Of a DNA stretch of 64,000 nucleotides, positions 43,775-51,973 are shown piece by piece. A program made the translations under genes and the position numbers. Source of the stretch: Pseudolysinimonas_A sp039912695 (lineage in GTDB: Bacteria; Actinomycetota; Actinomycetes; Actinomycetales; Microbacteriaceae); NCBI RefSeq assembly GCF_039912695.1, contig NZ_JBDSPJ010000023.1, forward strand, positions 1 to 64,000. Direction: 5' to 3'. Every line of letters begins with the position of its first letter. The stretch's first letter is position 1. The notes under the pieces were generated by a model, which saw nothing but the letters and a program-made list of their open reading frames with translations, did not search any database and was not told the DNA's origin.

Positions 43775-44764
43775 ATGGATGCTGAACCGGGCGCGCTGAT
43801 CCTCCGAACCGCCGACCTTCTCGCCGCTGGTTGGACGAAGGAGTCGATCCGGCGCGCCGTACGTCGTGGGGCACTCGTCCGTATCCGGAGGGGGCAGTAC
43901 TGTCCCGCGGCTTTCTGGGACGCGCTCGATGCCCGTGCGCGCCACGTTATTCTCGCGACTGCGGTCGCCGAGGATGTCGAGGACGCCATCATTGCGGGTC
44001 GCTCGGCGGCGGCCCTCTGGGGGATGCCCGGGGAGCAGTGGCCGGACGACATCCTGCTCCTTTCGCCCTACCGCGGCGGGGGCAAGTCTGAACCGGGGGT
44101 GCGCCGAACGTGCGTCGGGGCGGCGGGTGCGCCCGTCGTGATCCGCAACGGGTTGCGCGTGACGACACTCGCTCGCACCGTCGTCGATATCGCGGCTACT
44201 GAGGGGTTCGTGACGGGGGTTGCCGCAGCGGACTGGGCGTTGCGTCATGGCGTCGAGCGAAGCGAGCTGAGGGATGTCCTCCGTCTTCGCTCGAGCTCGT
44301 ACGGCCGTGCGGTCGCCGCGAGCGTGATCGAGTTCGCGGACGAGGGCGCGGAGAATGGGGGCGAGTCGACCGTGCGGGCGGTGATATTCGAGCTGGGATT
44401 CGAAACTCCCGAGACCCAGTTCGTTGTGCGCGACCGACTCGGTGAAATGCGTGTCGACTTCTCCTGGCTTCGAGCAGACGGCGTTCGAGTCTTCGGCGAG
44501 CTCGACGGCAAGCAGAAGTACACCCGATACGAGTTCACCGACGGTGACCCGGCGGAAGTCGTGTGGCGAGAGAAGAAGCGGGAGGATCGGCTGCGGGTCA
44601 CCGGTTCGCCGGTGGTCCGCATCCTGTGGGCCCATCTCAGGGATCTTCCGACTCTCGTTGCCCTACTGAGTGAGGCGGGTGTGCCTAGACGGAGCGGGGC
44701 GCGGTTGGACCCTCGTGGATCAGGGTCCAACCGCGCACGGCTCCAGCCAAGTCGGCAGAAGTAG
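43775..44764 (+). CDS. AbiEi/DUF559-like nuclease protein with winged helix
   Basis: A 329-residue protein. N-terminal winged helix (LRTADLLAAGWTKESIRRAV, GALVRIRRGQY), middle AbiEi-like region (AIIAGRSAAALWGMP, TTLARTVVDIAA), and C-terminal Vsr/DUF559-type nuclease pattern MRVDFSWL...FGELDGKQKY with WREKKREDRLR. The last ~28 residues (after AGVPR) are encoded by a palindromic repeat that seems to have been inserted in frame. No AbiEii toxin or methyltransferase is adjacent. Longer relative of the gene at 1023-1823. Confidence 0.7.
   Translation: MDAEPGALILRTADLLAAGWTKESIRRAVRRGALVRIRRGQYCPAAFWDALDARARHVILATAVAEDVEDAIIAGRSAAALWGMPGEQWPDDILLLSPYRGGGKSEPGVRRTCVGAAGAPVVIRNGLRVTTLARTVVDIAATEGFVTGVAAADWALRHGVERSELRDVLRLRSSSYGRAVAASVIEFADEGAENGGESTVRAVIFELGFETPETQFVVRDRLGEMRVDFSWLRADGVRVFGELDGKQKYTRYEFTDGDPAEVVWREKKREDRLRVTGSPVVRILWAHLRDLPTLVALLSEAGVPRRSGARLDPRGSGSNRARLQPSRQK
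44699..44736. repeat. 15-bp perfect palindrome inside the gene 3' end
   Basis: GCGCGGTTGGACCCT (44699-44713) pairs perfectly with 44722-44736 around an 8-base loop. It lies within the C-terminal codons of the nuclease-like gene, just after the conserved AGVPR codons. No T-run follows. Confidence 0.85.
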
Positions 44765-44768
44765 CCCC

Positions 44769-44781
44769 TAAGCTCGACCAA
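44769..44781 (+). promoter_or_regulatory. Leaderless promoter for guaB3
   Basis: TAAGCT (44769-44774) followed by 7 bp and the GTG at 44782. Confidence 0.5.
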
Positions 44782-45903
44782 GTGAGCGACATCGAGATCG
44801 GCCGCGCCAAGCGCGCGCGGCGGGCCTACGCGTTCGACGACATCGCGATCGTCCCGAGTCGGCGTACCCGTGACCCGCAGGATGTCAGCGTCACCTGGAC
44901 GATTGACGCGTTCACCTTCGACATTCCGGTACTCGCGGCGCCGATGGATTCCGTGGTGAGCCCGGCGAGTGCGATCGCGATTGGCAAGCTGGGTGGCCTC
45001 GGCGTTCTCGACCTCGAAGGGGTCTGGACGCGCTACGAGGATGCCGACGCCGTGCTCGAGGAGATCCGTGGGCTCACGGCCGAGAACGCGACAACCCGCT
45101 TGCAGCAGCTCTACGCCGAGCCGATCAAGCCCGAGCTGCTCGGCAAGCGCATCGCCGAAATCCGGGCCTCCGGAGTGCCGGTCGCTGGTGCCTTGAGTCC
45201 TCAGCTCACCCAGGAGCACTACAAGACCGTCATCGACGCCGGGGTGGACCTGTTCGTCATCCGCGGTACCACAGTCAGCGCCGAGCACGTCAGCAAGACC
45301 GTCGAACCGCTGGATCTGAAGAAGTTCATTTACGAACTCGATGTGCCCGTCATCGTCGGCGGCGCGAGCACCTACACGGCGGCGCTGCACCTGATGCGCA
45401 CCGGGGCGGCGGGCGTGCTGGTCGGCTTCGGTGGCGGTGCCGCGTCGACGACTCGCGCGAGTCTCGGCATCCACGCTCCAATGGCAACAGCGGTAGCGGA
45501 TGTCGCGGGCGCCCGTCGCGACTACCTCGACGAGTCCGGCGGACGCTACGTTCACGTCATTGCGGACGGCGGCCTGGGCACTTCGGGCGACATTGTGAAG
45601 GCCATCTCGGTCGGCGCCGATGCCGTCATGCTCGGATCAACTCTGGCTCGCGCCGAAGAGGCTCCGGGTGGCGGCTGGCACTGGGGGTCGGAAGCCCGGC
45701 ATCCCGAACTGCCGCGCGGTCACCGAGTCGAGGTCGGCACGGTCGCTCCGCTCGAGAAACTGCTGTTCGGGCCGGCCGACACCGCGGATGGTCGGATGAA
45801 CTTGATCGGAGCCCTGCGCCGCTCGATGGCGACGACCGGGTACTCCGATCTCAAGGAGTTCCAGCGGGTCGAGGTCGTCATCGCGCCCTATCACCAGGGC
45901 TGA
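44782..45903 (+). CDS. guaB3: GuaB3-family IMP dehydrogenase-related protein without catalytic Cys
   Basis: A 373-residue IMPDH/GMPR-family barrel without CBS domains (FDDIAIVPSRRTRDPQDVSV in part, VLAAPMDSVVSPASAI, VIADGGLGTSGDIVKAI, ADAVMLGSTLARAEEAPGG). The loop that carries the catalytic Cys in IMPDH reads GGGAASTTRA, with Ser222 at the Cys position, and there is no cysteine in the whole protein. Normal IMPDH chemistry through a Cys thioester is therefore unlikely. The actinobacterial member's role is, to my knowledge, unsettled. Confidence 0.9.
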   Translation: MSDIEIGRAKRARRAYAFDDIAIVPSRRTRDPQDVSVTWTIDAFTFDIPVLAAPMDSVVSPASAIAIGKLGGLGVLDLEGVWTRYEDADAVLEEIRGLTAENATTRLQQLYAEPIKPELLGKRIAEIRASGVPVAGALSPQLTQEHYKTVIDAGVDLFVIRGTTVSAEHVSKTVEPLDLKKFIYELDVPVIVGGASTYTAALHLMRTGAAGVLVGFGGGAASTTRASLGIHAPMATAVADVAGARRDYLDESGGRYVHVIADGGLGTSGDIVKAISVGADAVMLGSTLARAEEAPGGGWHWGSEARHPELPRGHRVEVGTVAPLEKLLFGPADTADGRMNLIGALRRSMATTGYSDLKEFQRVEVVIAPYHQG

Positions 45904-45924
45904 GCCGTCGGCGAACGCGCCACG

Positions 45925-45957
45925 TAAGCTGGAGGCATCCCCAACCCCTCAAGGAGG
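45925..45957 (+). promoter_or_regulatory. Candidate promoter and ribosome binding site for khtT-like gene
   Basis: A TAAGCT -10-like box (45925-45930) and a strong AAGGAGGA site (45951-45958) before the ATG at 45966. The leader would be ~28 nt. Confidence 0.4.
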
Positions 45958-45965
45958 ATGCCGCG

Positions 45966-46496
45966 ATGGTGGATGTCCGCAGGGTCAAGCTTCCCGGCGT
46001 CGGGGTGCTCCACACCTTCGTCACCGATGACGGCGGCAAGATCGGTGTGATCACCCACCGGTCGGGGCACAGCGACCTCATCACCTTCGCCGACGCCGAA
46101 GACGGTGACGCACGCAAGGTCTCGCTGCGCCTTGATGAGGATGAGGCGCACACCCTCGCCGAGCTGCTCGGCGGCACGCGCATCACCGAGTCGCTGTCGG
46201 GGATGGACCAGATTCCGGGCCTGAGCATCGACTGGTTCCCGGTCGACTACGACCACCACATCGCCGGCCAGCCGCTCGGATCGTTCACCACCCGCGGACT
46301 TCCGGGGGTGACGGTTGTCGCCGTCGTGCGAGGCGAGTCGGCAAACCCGGCCCCTGACGAGGACTTCAAGGTATTCCCCGGCGACACTCTCGTCGTCGCG
46401 GGCGCCCCCGAGAAGGTCGCGAAGGCGTTCCAGTTCTTCCGGACCGGCGAATTCGCCAAGGCCCCCGCGGGGAGCCCCGCGCCGCCCGGTACCTAA
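45966..46496 (+). CDS. Cation:proton antiporter regulatory subunit, KhtT-like
   Basis: A 176-residue cytosolic protein: N-terminal alpha/beta region (VRRVKLPGVGVLHTFVTDDG in part) and C-terminal RCK_C/TrkA-C domain (~95-165: VTVVAVVRGE, VFPGDTLVVAGAPEKV). Directly upstream of a CPA2 antiporter, one base from its ATG, it should form the ligand-gated regulator of a K+/H+ antiporter as KhtT does for KhtU. Confidence 0.88.
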   Translation: MVDVRRVKLPGVGVLHTFVTDDGGKIGVITHRSGHSDLITFADAEDGDARKVSLRLDEDEAHTLAELLGGTRITESLSGMDQIPGLSIDWFPVDYDHHIAGQPLGSFTTRGLPGVTVVAVVRGESANPAPDEDFKVFPGDTLVVAGAPEKVAKAFQFFRTGEFAKAPAGSPAPPGT

Positions 46497-46497
46497 G

Positions 46498-47865
46498 ATG
46501 CACCTGGCCGCGGCTTCCGACCAGCTGGGCAGCGACCTCATCATGCTGGGCGTCCTGTTCGTCCTTGCCTACATCCTGGGACGCCTCGGCAAACTGATCG
46601 GGCTGCCCGCCATCCCGATCTACATGCTGGTGGGACTGGCCGCGAGCCCGAACTTCTCGCTCGTGTCGTTTCTCAACTTCCAGTCGGCGGACGTTGAGTT
46701 GATTGCCGTTTTCGGCCTGATCTTTCTGCTGTTCAACCTCGGACTTGAGTTCGACACCGACGAATTCTTCGGCAACGCTCGTCGCCTGCTCATCTCGGGT
46801 GGCACCCGCATCGCGATCAACATGTCGACCGGGTTCGTGTTCGGCCTCCTGGTCGGTTGGGGGACCCGTGAGGCGCTGATCATCGCCGGAATGACCGCGA
46901 TGTCGTCGAGCGCGATCATCACGAAATTGCTGATCGAGTTGCGCCGCCTGGCCAACCGCGAGACGCCCGTCGTGCTCGGAATCGCGGTGGTCGAGGACGT
47001 CTTCATCGCGATCTACCTCGCGATCGTCACGGTCGTCATCAGTGGGCAGACCGAGATCTGGCCGATCCTCGGCGAATTGGCGATCTCGTTCGCGTTCCTG
47101 ATCGCCATGTTCACGATCGCGCGCTACGGCGGGCGGTTTGTCTCGCGCCTGATCGGAACCCGAGACGACGAGCTGTTCACCATTGCGTTCTTCGGGCTCG
47201 CGGTGTTGTTCGGCGGGATCGGTGAGGTGCTCGGCGTTTCGGATGCCATCGGCGCGTTCTTGATCGGGCTGGTGCTCGGCGCGACCCGATTCAAGGCGCG
47301 CATCGAGCAGTTCTCGCTCCCGTTGCGTGACGTCTTTGCCGCATTCTTCTTCCTCAACTTCGGGCTCGCGCTCAACCCGAGCAGTTTCGGCGAGGTTGTC
47401 GTGCCCGTCGCTCTCGCGGTGCTGATGACGCTCGTGATCAACACCGCAGGCGGGCAACTGATCGCGCGGATGAACGGTCTCACCGCCGCGCAGGGGCTCA
47501 ACGTCTCGACGATGTTGCACAACCGCGGGGAGTTCACCCTCATCCTGGCGACCCTCGCAAGTGCGGCCGGACTCGATCCGCGCCTGACCCCGTTCGCTGG
47601 TCTGTACGTGCTGTCGATGGCGATCATCGGACCGGTGCTGGCGGTCAACTCCGAGCGGATCGGTGCGCTCGGCCGCCCACGCCGGGTGGAACGTCCGCTC
47701 GACGTCGCCCGCGACAGCGACTTCGCTCTGGCCGAACTCGCGATGGCGGGGGGCGTCGATGACGACGAGCCGGCGATCGAGATCGCAGCCGACGAACCGC
47801 CGCCCGGTGCCGCCAGCCCGCCGACCGAGACTGAACCACGCCGCGAACGGGACCCGGAGTATTGA
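46498..47865 (+). CDS. CPA2 monovalent cation:proton antiporter, KhtU-like
   Basis: A 455-residue membrane protein with ~12-13 helices (LGRLGKLIGLPAIPIYMLVG, FNLGLEFDTDEF, VLGIAVVEDVFIAIYLAI, SDAIGAFLIGLVLGAT, NVSTMLHNRGEFTLIL). The conserved Asp in the transport core is seen in VVEDVF. The soluble tail is Asp/Glu/Pro-rich and lacks an RCK domain, which the upstream gene supplies. The stop overlaps the next TTG start. Confidence 0.9.
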   Translation: MHLAAASDQLGSDLIMLGVLFVLAYILGRLGKLIGLPAIPIYMLVGLAASPNFSLVSFLNFQSADVELIAVFGLIFLLFNLGLEFDTDEFFGNARRLLISGGTRIAINMSTGFVFGLLVGWGTREALIIAGMTAMSSSAIITKLLIELRRLANRETPVVLGIAVVEDVFIAIYLAIVTVVISGQTEIWPILGELAISFAFLIAMFTIARYGGRFVSRLIGTRDDELFTIAFFGLAVLFGGIGEVLGVSDAIGAFLIGLVLGATRFKARIEQFSLPLRDVFAAFFFLNFGLALNPSSFGEVVVPVALAVLMTLVINTAGGQLIARMNGLTAAQGLNVSTMLHNRGEFTLILATLASAAGLDPRLTPFAGLYVLSMAIIGPVLAVNSERIGALGRPRRVERPLDVARDSDFALAELAMAGGVDDDEPAIEIAADEPPPGAASPPTETEPRRERDPEY

Positions 47866-48635
47866 GCACCACGACATCCCCCTCGATTGCTGCCCGATTT
47901 TGGGCGATCGCGCGCACCCCGCGCTGGATCGCGGCACTGCTGCTCTGCCTCGCGATCGCGGCCGGGTTCGCCGCACTCGGGCAGTGGCAGCTCAGCCGAA
48001 GCATCGAGAATGCCGAAGTCGTCGACATCGATACCGAGACGGCCGTGCCGCTAAGCGACATCGCCCAGCCTCGAGCCGGAATCACCGGTGCGCAGTTCGG
48101 GCGAACCGTTGAGGTGGCGGGTGCTTTCGTCCCGGGTGACTTCGTCGTGTTGATCGGGCGTAACAACGGTGGCGCCGACACCGGTTCGTGGCTGGTCGGA
48201 CACCTGCTGATGGATGACGGGTCGTCGGTCGCGGTCGCGCTCGGCTGGTCGGCGGCAGGTCTTCCCGCCAACCCGACGCTGCCCGACGGCACCTGGGTCG
48301 GTCGCTACCTCCCGAGCGAAGACCCGCAGGCGTCGGACTTCGAGCACGGGATGCTCAGCTCACTCTCGGTCGCCGACCTCGTGAACCGCTGGAGCGCTTT
48401 CGCGCCGAGCATCTATTCCGGCTACATCGTGCTCGAGAAAGCTCCGGCCGGGCTCGAGACCATCACGGCGGTCGCGCCGGACCGCGAGATCACGCTCAAT
48501 CTGTTGAACGTGTTCTACGCGATCGAGTGGGCGCTGTTCGCTAGCTTCGCGATCTACCTCTGGTACCGCCTGGTGCGGGATGCCGTCGAGCGAACCGAGG
48601 TCGAGCGTGACGACGCGGACGCTCTCGTAGACTGA
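47862..48635 (+). CDS. SURF1-family protein
   Basis: A 257-residue membrane protein: helix near 22-40, an extracytoplasmic domain (GQWQLSRSIENAE, VEVAGAFVPGDFVVLIGRN, VALGWSAAG), and a second helix near 213-235 (IEWALFASFAIYLWYRL). The two-helix hairpin with WQL motif is SURF1-like, a cytochrome c oxidase assembly factor. TTG start overlapping the antiporter stop (TTGA). Confidence 0.88.
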   Translation: MSTTTSPSIAARFWAIARTPRWIAALLLCLAIAAGFAALGQWQLSRSIENAEVVDIDTETAVPLSDIAQPRAGITGAQFGRTVEVAGAFVPGDFVVLIGRNNGGADTGSWLVGHLLMDDGSSVAVALGWSAAGLPANPTLPDGTWVGRYLPSEDPQASDFEHGMLSSLSVADLVNRWSAFAPSIYSGYIVLEKAPAGLETITAVAPDREITLNLLNVFYAIEWALFASFAIYLWYRLVRDAVERTEVERDDADALVD

Positions 48636-48639
48636 GGGC
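48628..48639 (+). promoter_or_regulatory. Leaderless promoter for the DUF3817 gene
   Basis: TAGACT (48628-48633) followed by 6 bp and ATG 48640. GAGGGC in the spacer could instead serve as a ribosome binding site. Confidence 0.4.
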
Positions 48640-49074
48640 ATGCTTCTCGGACCTCGCCCCGAGGACCTCCCCCGCATTCCGAAGGTGCTCGCGGTCTACC
48701 GGGTCTCGGCGATCATCACCGGTCTCTTCCTGTTGTTGCTGTGCCTGATGATGGTGTTCCGCTACGGGTTCGGCTACGACATCGAGTACACGGCGGCGTA
48801 CGGCGTCCAGCTGACACCGAAGGAGTTGATCTCGGAGCGCGGCGGCATCGACGTCTCGACTCTCATCCTGATCGCGCACGGTTGGCTGTACGTGCTTTAC
48901 CTCGCGTGTGACTTCCTCCTCTGGCGGTTCACCCGCTGGTCGTTCGGGCGCTTCCTGTTCATCGCGCTCGGCGGCATTGTGCCGCTGCTGTCGTTCTTCT
49001 TCGAGTTCCGCGTGCCCCGGTGGGTTCGCGACGTACTCGCATCCGCCCCTCAACCTGTGGAGACCGCCGCGTGA
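48640..49074 (+). CDS. DUF3817 integral membrane protein
   Basis: A 144-residue protein with four hydrophobic segments (VSAIITGLFLLLLCLMMVF, LILIAHGWLYVLYLACDFLL in part, FLFIALGGIVPLLSFFFEF in part). LIAHGWLYVLYL is typical of DUF3817. Function unknown. GTGA overlap with guaA. Confidence 0.85.
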   Translation: MLLGPRPEDLPRIPKVLAVYRVSAIITGLFLLLLCLMMVFRYGFGYDIEYTAAYGVQLTPKELISERGGIDVSTLILIAHGWLYVLYLACDFLLWRFTRWSFGRFLFIALGGIVPLLSFFFEFRVPRWVRDVLASAPQPVETAA

Positions 49075-50636
49075 CCGATCGCCCCGTCCTGGTAGTGGAT
49101 TTCGGAGCGCAGTACGCGCAATTGATCGCCCGGCGGGTGCGCGAGGCCAACGTATATAGCGAGATCGTGCCGCACACTGTCACGGCGGCGCAGATCCGCG
49201 AGATGGATCCAGTCGGCATCATCCTCTCCGGCGGTCCGTCCAGCGTCTACGAGGAGGGCGCGCCGACGCTCGACCCGGGCATCCTCGAACTCGGTGTTCC
49301 CGTGTTGGGCATCTGCTACGGCTTCCAGATCATGGCGCAGCAACTCGGCGGCGAGGTCGCGCCGACCGGTTCGCGGGAGTACGGGTCAACCCAGGTGCAC
49401 CTGACCGGTGAGCCCGGCGTGTTTCTGGCCGGCCAGCCGACCGAGCAGACCGCCTGGATGTCGCACGGCGATTCGGTCGTGCGTGCGCCGGAGGGTTTCG
49501 AGGTGCTCGCGTCATCGGCCGCCACCCCGGTCGCTGCATTCTCGAGCGACGAGCGTCGGATGTACGGCGTGCAGTGGCATCCCGAGGTGAAGCACTCCGC
49601 GAACGGGCAGGCGGTCATCGAGAACTTTCTGCACGACGCGGCCGGCATTCCTGCCGACTGGAACAGCGGAAACGTCATCGCTGACCAGGTCGCCCGCATC
49701 CGTGCCCAGGTCGGCACCGCGAAGGTCATCTGTGGCCTCTCGGGAGGCGTCGATTCGGCGGTTGCCGCAGCGATCGTTCACGAAGCCGTCGGCGACCAGC
49801 TGACCTGCATCTTCGTCGACCACGGTCTGCTCCGTCAGGACGAGCGTCGCCAGGTCGAAGAGGACTACGTCGCCTCCACCGGGGTCCGACTCGTGACCGT
49901 GGATGCCGTCGACCAGTTCCTCGATGCGCTCGCCGGCGTCACCGACCCCGAGACCAAGCGTAAGATCATCGGACGCGAGTTCATCCGATCGTTCGAGGGT
50001 GCCGCGGCGGACCTCGTTGCCGAAGCCGCGTCCGACGGTGAACCGATCAGTTTTCTTGTGCAGGGCACGCTGTATCCGGATGTCGTGGAGTCCGGCGGGG
50101 GCAGTGGTACTGCGAACATCAAGAGCCATCACAATGTGGGCGGGCTGCCGGAGGACCTTCAGTTCGACCTGGTCGAGCCACTGAGGACGCTGTTCAAAGA
50201 TGAGGTGCGCGCGATCGGCCGCGAACTGGGGCTGCCCGAGGTGATCGTCGCCCGACAGCCGTTTCCGGGGCCAGGACTCGGGATCCGCATCGTGGGGGAA
50301 GTTACCCGTGAGCGCCTCGATCTGCTCCGCAAGGCCGACGCGATCGCCCGAGCCGAGCTGACAGCGGCCGGCCTCGACGGGGAGATCTGGCAGTGCCCGG
50401 TCGTCCTTCTGGCCGATGTGCGATCCGTCGGAGTACAGGGGGATGGGCGCACCTACGGTCACCCGATCGTGCTGCGGCCGGTGTCATCCGAAGACGCGAT
50501 GACCGCCGACTGGACCCGCCTTCCCTACGAGGTGCTCGCCAAGATCTCGAACCGCATCACGAACGAAGTCGCGGGAGTCAACCGCGTCGTTCTCGACGTC
50601 ACCAGCAAGCCGCCCGGAACCATCGAGTGGGAATGA
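49071..50636 (+). CDS. guaA: GMP synthase (glutamine-hydrolyzing)
   Basis: Converts XMP to GMP. 521 residues. Class I amidotransferase with Cys in VLGICYGFQIM and His/Glu in QWHPEVKH; ATP pyrophosphatase with PP-loop LSGGVDSAVAAAI; C-terminal dimerisation domain ending KPPGTIEWE. GTG at 49071 gives the family N-terminus (TDRPVLVVDFGAQYAQLIAR). Confidence 0.97.
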   Translation: MTDRPVLVVDFGAQYAQLIARRVREANVYSEIVPHTVTAAQIREMDPVGIILSGGPSSVYEEGAPTLDPGILELGVPVLGICYGFQIMAQQLGGEVAPTGSREYGSTQVHLTGEPGVFLAGQPTEQTAWMSHGDSVVRAPEGFEVLASSAATPVAAFSSDERRMYGVQWHPEVKHSANGQAVIENFLHDAAGIPADWNSGNVIADQVARIRAQVGTAKVICGLSGGVDSAVAAAIVHEAVGDQLTCIFVDHGLLRQDERRQVEEDYVASTGVRLVTVDAVDQFLDALAGVTDPETKRKIIGREFIRSFEGAAADLVAEAASDGEPISFLVQGTLYPDVVESGGGSGTANIKSHHNVGGLPEDLQFDLVEPLRTLFKDEVRAIGRELGLPEVIVARQPFPGPGLGIRIVGEVTRERLDLLRKADAIARAELTAAGLDGEIWQCPVVLLADVRSVGVQGDGRTYGHPIVLRPVSSEDAMTADWTRLPYEVLAKISNRITNEVAGVNRVVLDVTSKPPGTIEWE

Positions 50637-50649
50637 CCCTGGTCGGCGG

Positions 50650-50661
50650 TAACGTGCGCCC
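50650..50661 (+). promoter_or_regulatory. Leaderless promoter
   Basis: TAACGT (50650-50655), 6 bp, then the ATG at 50662. Confidence 0.5.
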
Positions 50662-51117
50662 ATGAGCGCACACGACTTCGATTTTCTGCAGGGCACGTGG
50701 ACGGTGCACAATCGCAAAATCCGCGACAACACCGATCCCGAGTGCACCGAATGGATCGAGTTCGACGCGCGTTCAGAGGTCTCGGCGATCCTCAACGGAG
50801 CCGGCAACGTCGATCAAATGTGGGTCGACGAATTCGTCGGCTTCACTCTGCGGTTGTGGTCACCCGATGAGGGCGTCTGGCGCATTTGGTGGAGCGCCAC
50901 GAACGCTCCGGGAGTGCTCGACGAGCCAGTCATCGGCGGCTTCACGGATGGCGTCGGTCGGTTCGACGGTCTCCAACGCATCCGCGATCTGGATGTGATC
51001 GTGCGCTTCGAGTGGGTCGCCACAGATCCGATGGCACCGCAGTGGAACCAGTACTTTTCCCGCGACGCGGGTCAGACCTGGGTCCACAACTGGACGATGG
51101 ACTTCCGGCGCCCCTAG
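50662..51117 (+). CDS. Small lipocalin-like protein (DUF1579-like)
   Basis: A 151-residue, Trp-rich soluble protein (FDFLQGTWTVHNRKI, GFTLRLWSPDEGVWRIWWS, TWVHNWTMDF). The spacing of WTV, RLW and WTMDF strands resembles lipocalin-like DUF1579 proteins. No catalytic residues can be named. It converges on BI-1; the intervening bases hold a 14-bp tandem duplication. Confidence 0.7.
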   Translation: MSAHDFDFLQGTWTVHNRKIRDNTDPECTEWIEFDARSEVSAILNGAGNVDQMWVDEFVGFTLRLWSPDEGVWRIWWSATNAPGVLDEPVIGGFTDGVGRFDGLQRIRDLDVIVRFEWVATDPMAPQWNQYFSRDAGQTWVHNWTMDFRRP

Positions 51118-51140
51118 TTGCGCGGCCCTAGTTGCGCGGC
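51112..51140. repeat. 14-bp tandem duplication spanning two stop codons
   Basis: CCCTAGTTGCGCGG occurs at 51112-51125 and again at 51126-51139. The first copy contains the TAG of the plus-strand gene, the second the stop of the minus-strand BI-1 gene. It looks like a recent slippage duplication between convergent genes. Confidence 0.8.
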
Positions 51141-51949
51141 AGGAAGAACGACAGCAGGCGCAGGATCTCGAAGTACAGCCAGACGACCGTGACCATGATG
51201 CCGAAGGCCGCGGTCCAGCCGTAGATGCGCGGCTGCCCGGCGTCGACGCCACGCTTGATGAAGTCGAAGTCGAGCACCAGCGAGTAGGCCGCCATCAGTA
51301 CGACGAGGATGCCGAGCGGGATGCCCAGCGGAATGCTCGTTCCGGGGATGTTCAGGCCGCGAAGTCCGTACATCGAGTCGGTGACCCCGAACGCCATCAG
51401 CCCGAGGTTGATGAGCGAGAAGGCGAGGTAGCCGACCATCGCGACGAGGAAGACCTTGGTGGCGCGCTTCGAGGCGCGCACCTTGCCGCTGGCGAACAGC
51501 GCGAGGGTGACGCCGACGACGCCGAGGGTTCCCAGGAGGGCCATCGGCACAATGCCGTCCCACATCCGCGAGAAGAAGTAGGAAACGCCCCCGACCAGAA
51601 AACCCTCGAAGAGCGCATAGCCGAGGATGAGCGCTGGCGACGGCTTGCGCTTGAAGGTGTTGACCAGGGCCAGCACGAGTCCAACGACGAGGCCGACCAC
51701 GGCGAGCGGCCAGAACACCCAGCCAAGGGCGGCACCCACGAGAAGTACGGCGAACCCCGCGAGCGTCTTGAAGATGGTGTCCTGGTAGGTCATCCGCTCC
51801 ATCTGGTCGGCGGTGGCATCCGGGAGGGCGAACTGCTGCTGAAGCTGGCCGGCGGTCGGGATCGCGGGTGCGGCGGCTTCGCGCGCAGCAATGCGCTGCG
51901 CGGCTTTCGGCGAGAAAGCAGGCGAACTGTTGAACACGGGATTAGCCAT
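51128..51949 (-). CDS. Bax inhibitor-1/YccA-family membrane protein
   Basis: A 273-residue protein with seven hydrophobic helices after a ~65-residue N-terminal soluble segment. YALFEGFLVGGVSYFF, YSLVLDFDFIKRGVDAG and WTAAFGIMVTVVWLYFEILR are family hallmarks. Homologues act as proton-sensitive calcium leak channels. A TAGACT box (51961-51956) lies 6 bp before the ATG. Confidence 0.9.
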   Translation of the reverse strand: MANPVFNSSPAFSPKAAQRIAAREAAAPAIPTAGQLQQQFALPDATADQMERMTYQDTIFKTLAGFAVLLVGAALGWVFWPLAVVGLVVGLVLALVNTFKRKPSPALILGYALFEGFLVGGVSYFFSRMWDGIVPMALLGTLGVVGVTLALFASGKVRASKRATKVFLVAMVGYLAFSLINLGLMAFGVTDSMYGLRGLNIPGTSIPLGIPLGILVVLMAAYSLVLDFDFIKRGVDAGQPRIYGWTAAFGIMVTVVWLYFEILRLLSFFLPRN

Positions 51950-51961
51950 GAGGCCAGTCTA
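51950..51961 (-). promoter_or_regulatory. Leaderless promoter of the BI-1 gene
   Basis: On the minus strand TAGACT (51961-51956), then 6 bp, then the ATG at 51949. Confidence 0.5.
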
Positions 51962-51973
51962 AAGAGGGTGGGC

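Noticed and set aside
43620..44736. CRISPR-like array around the nuclease-like gene
   Set aside because: Repeats are few, inverted and irregularly spaced, with no spacers of even length.
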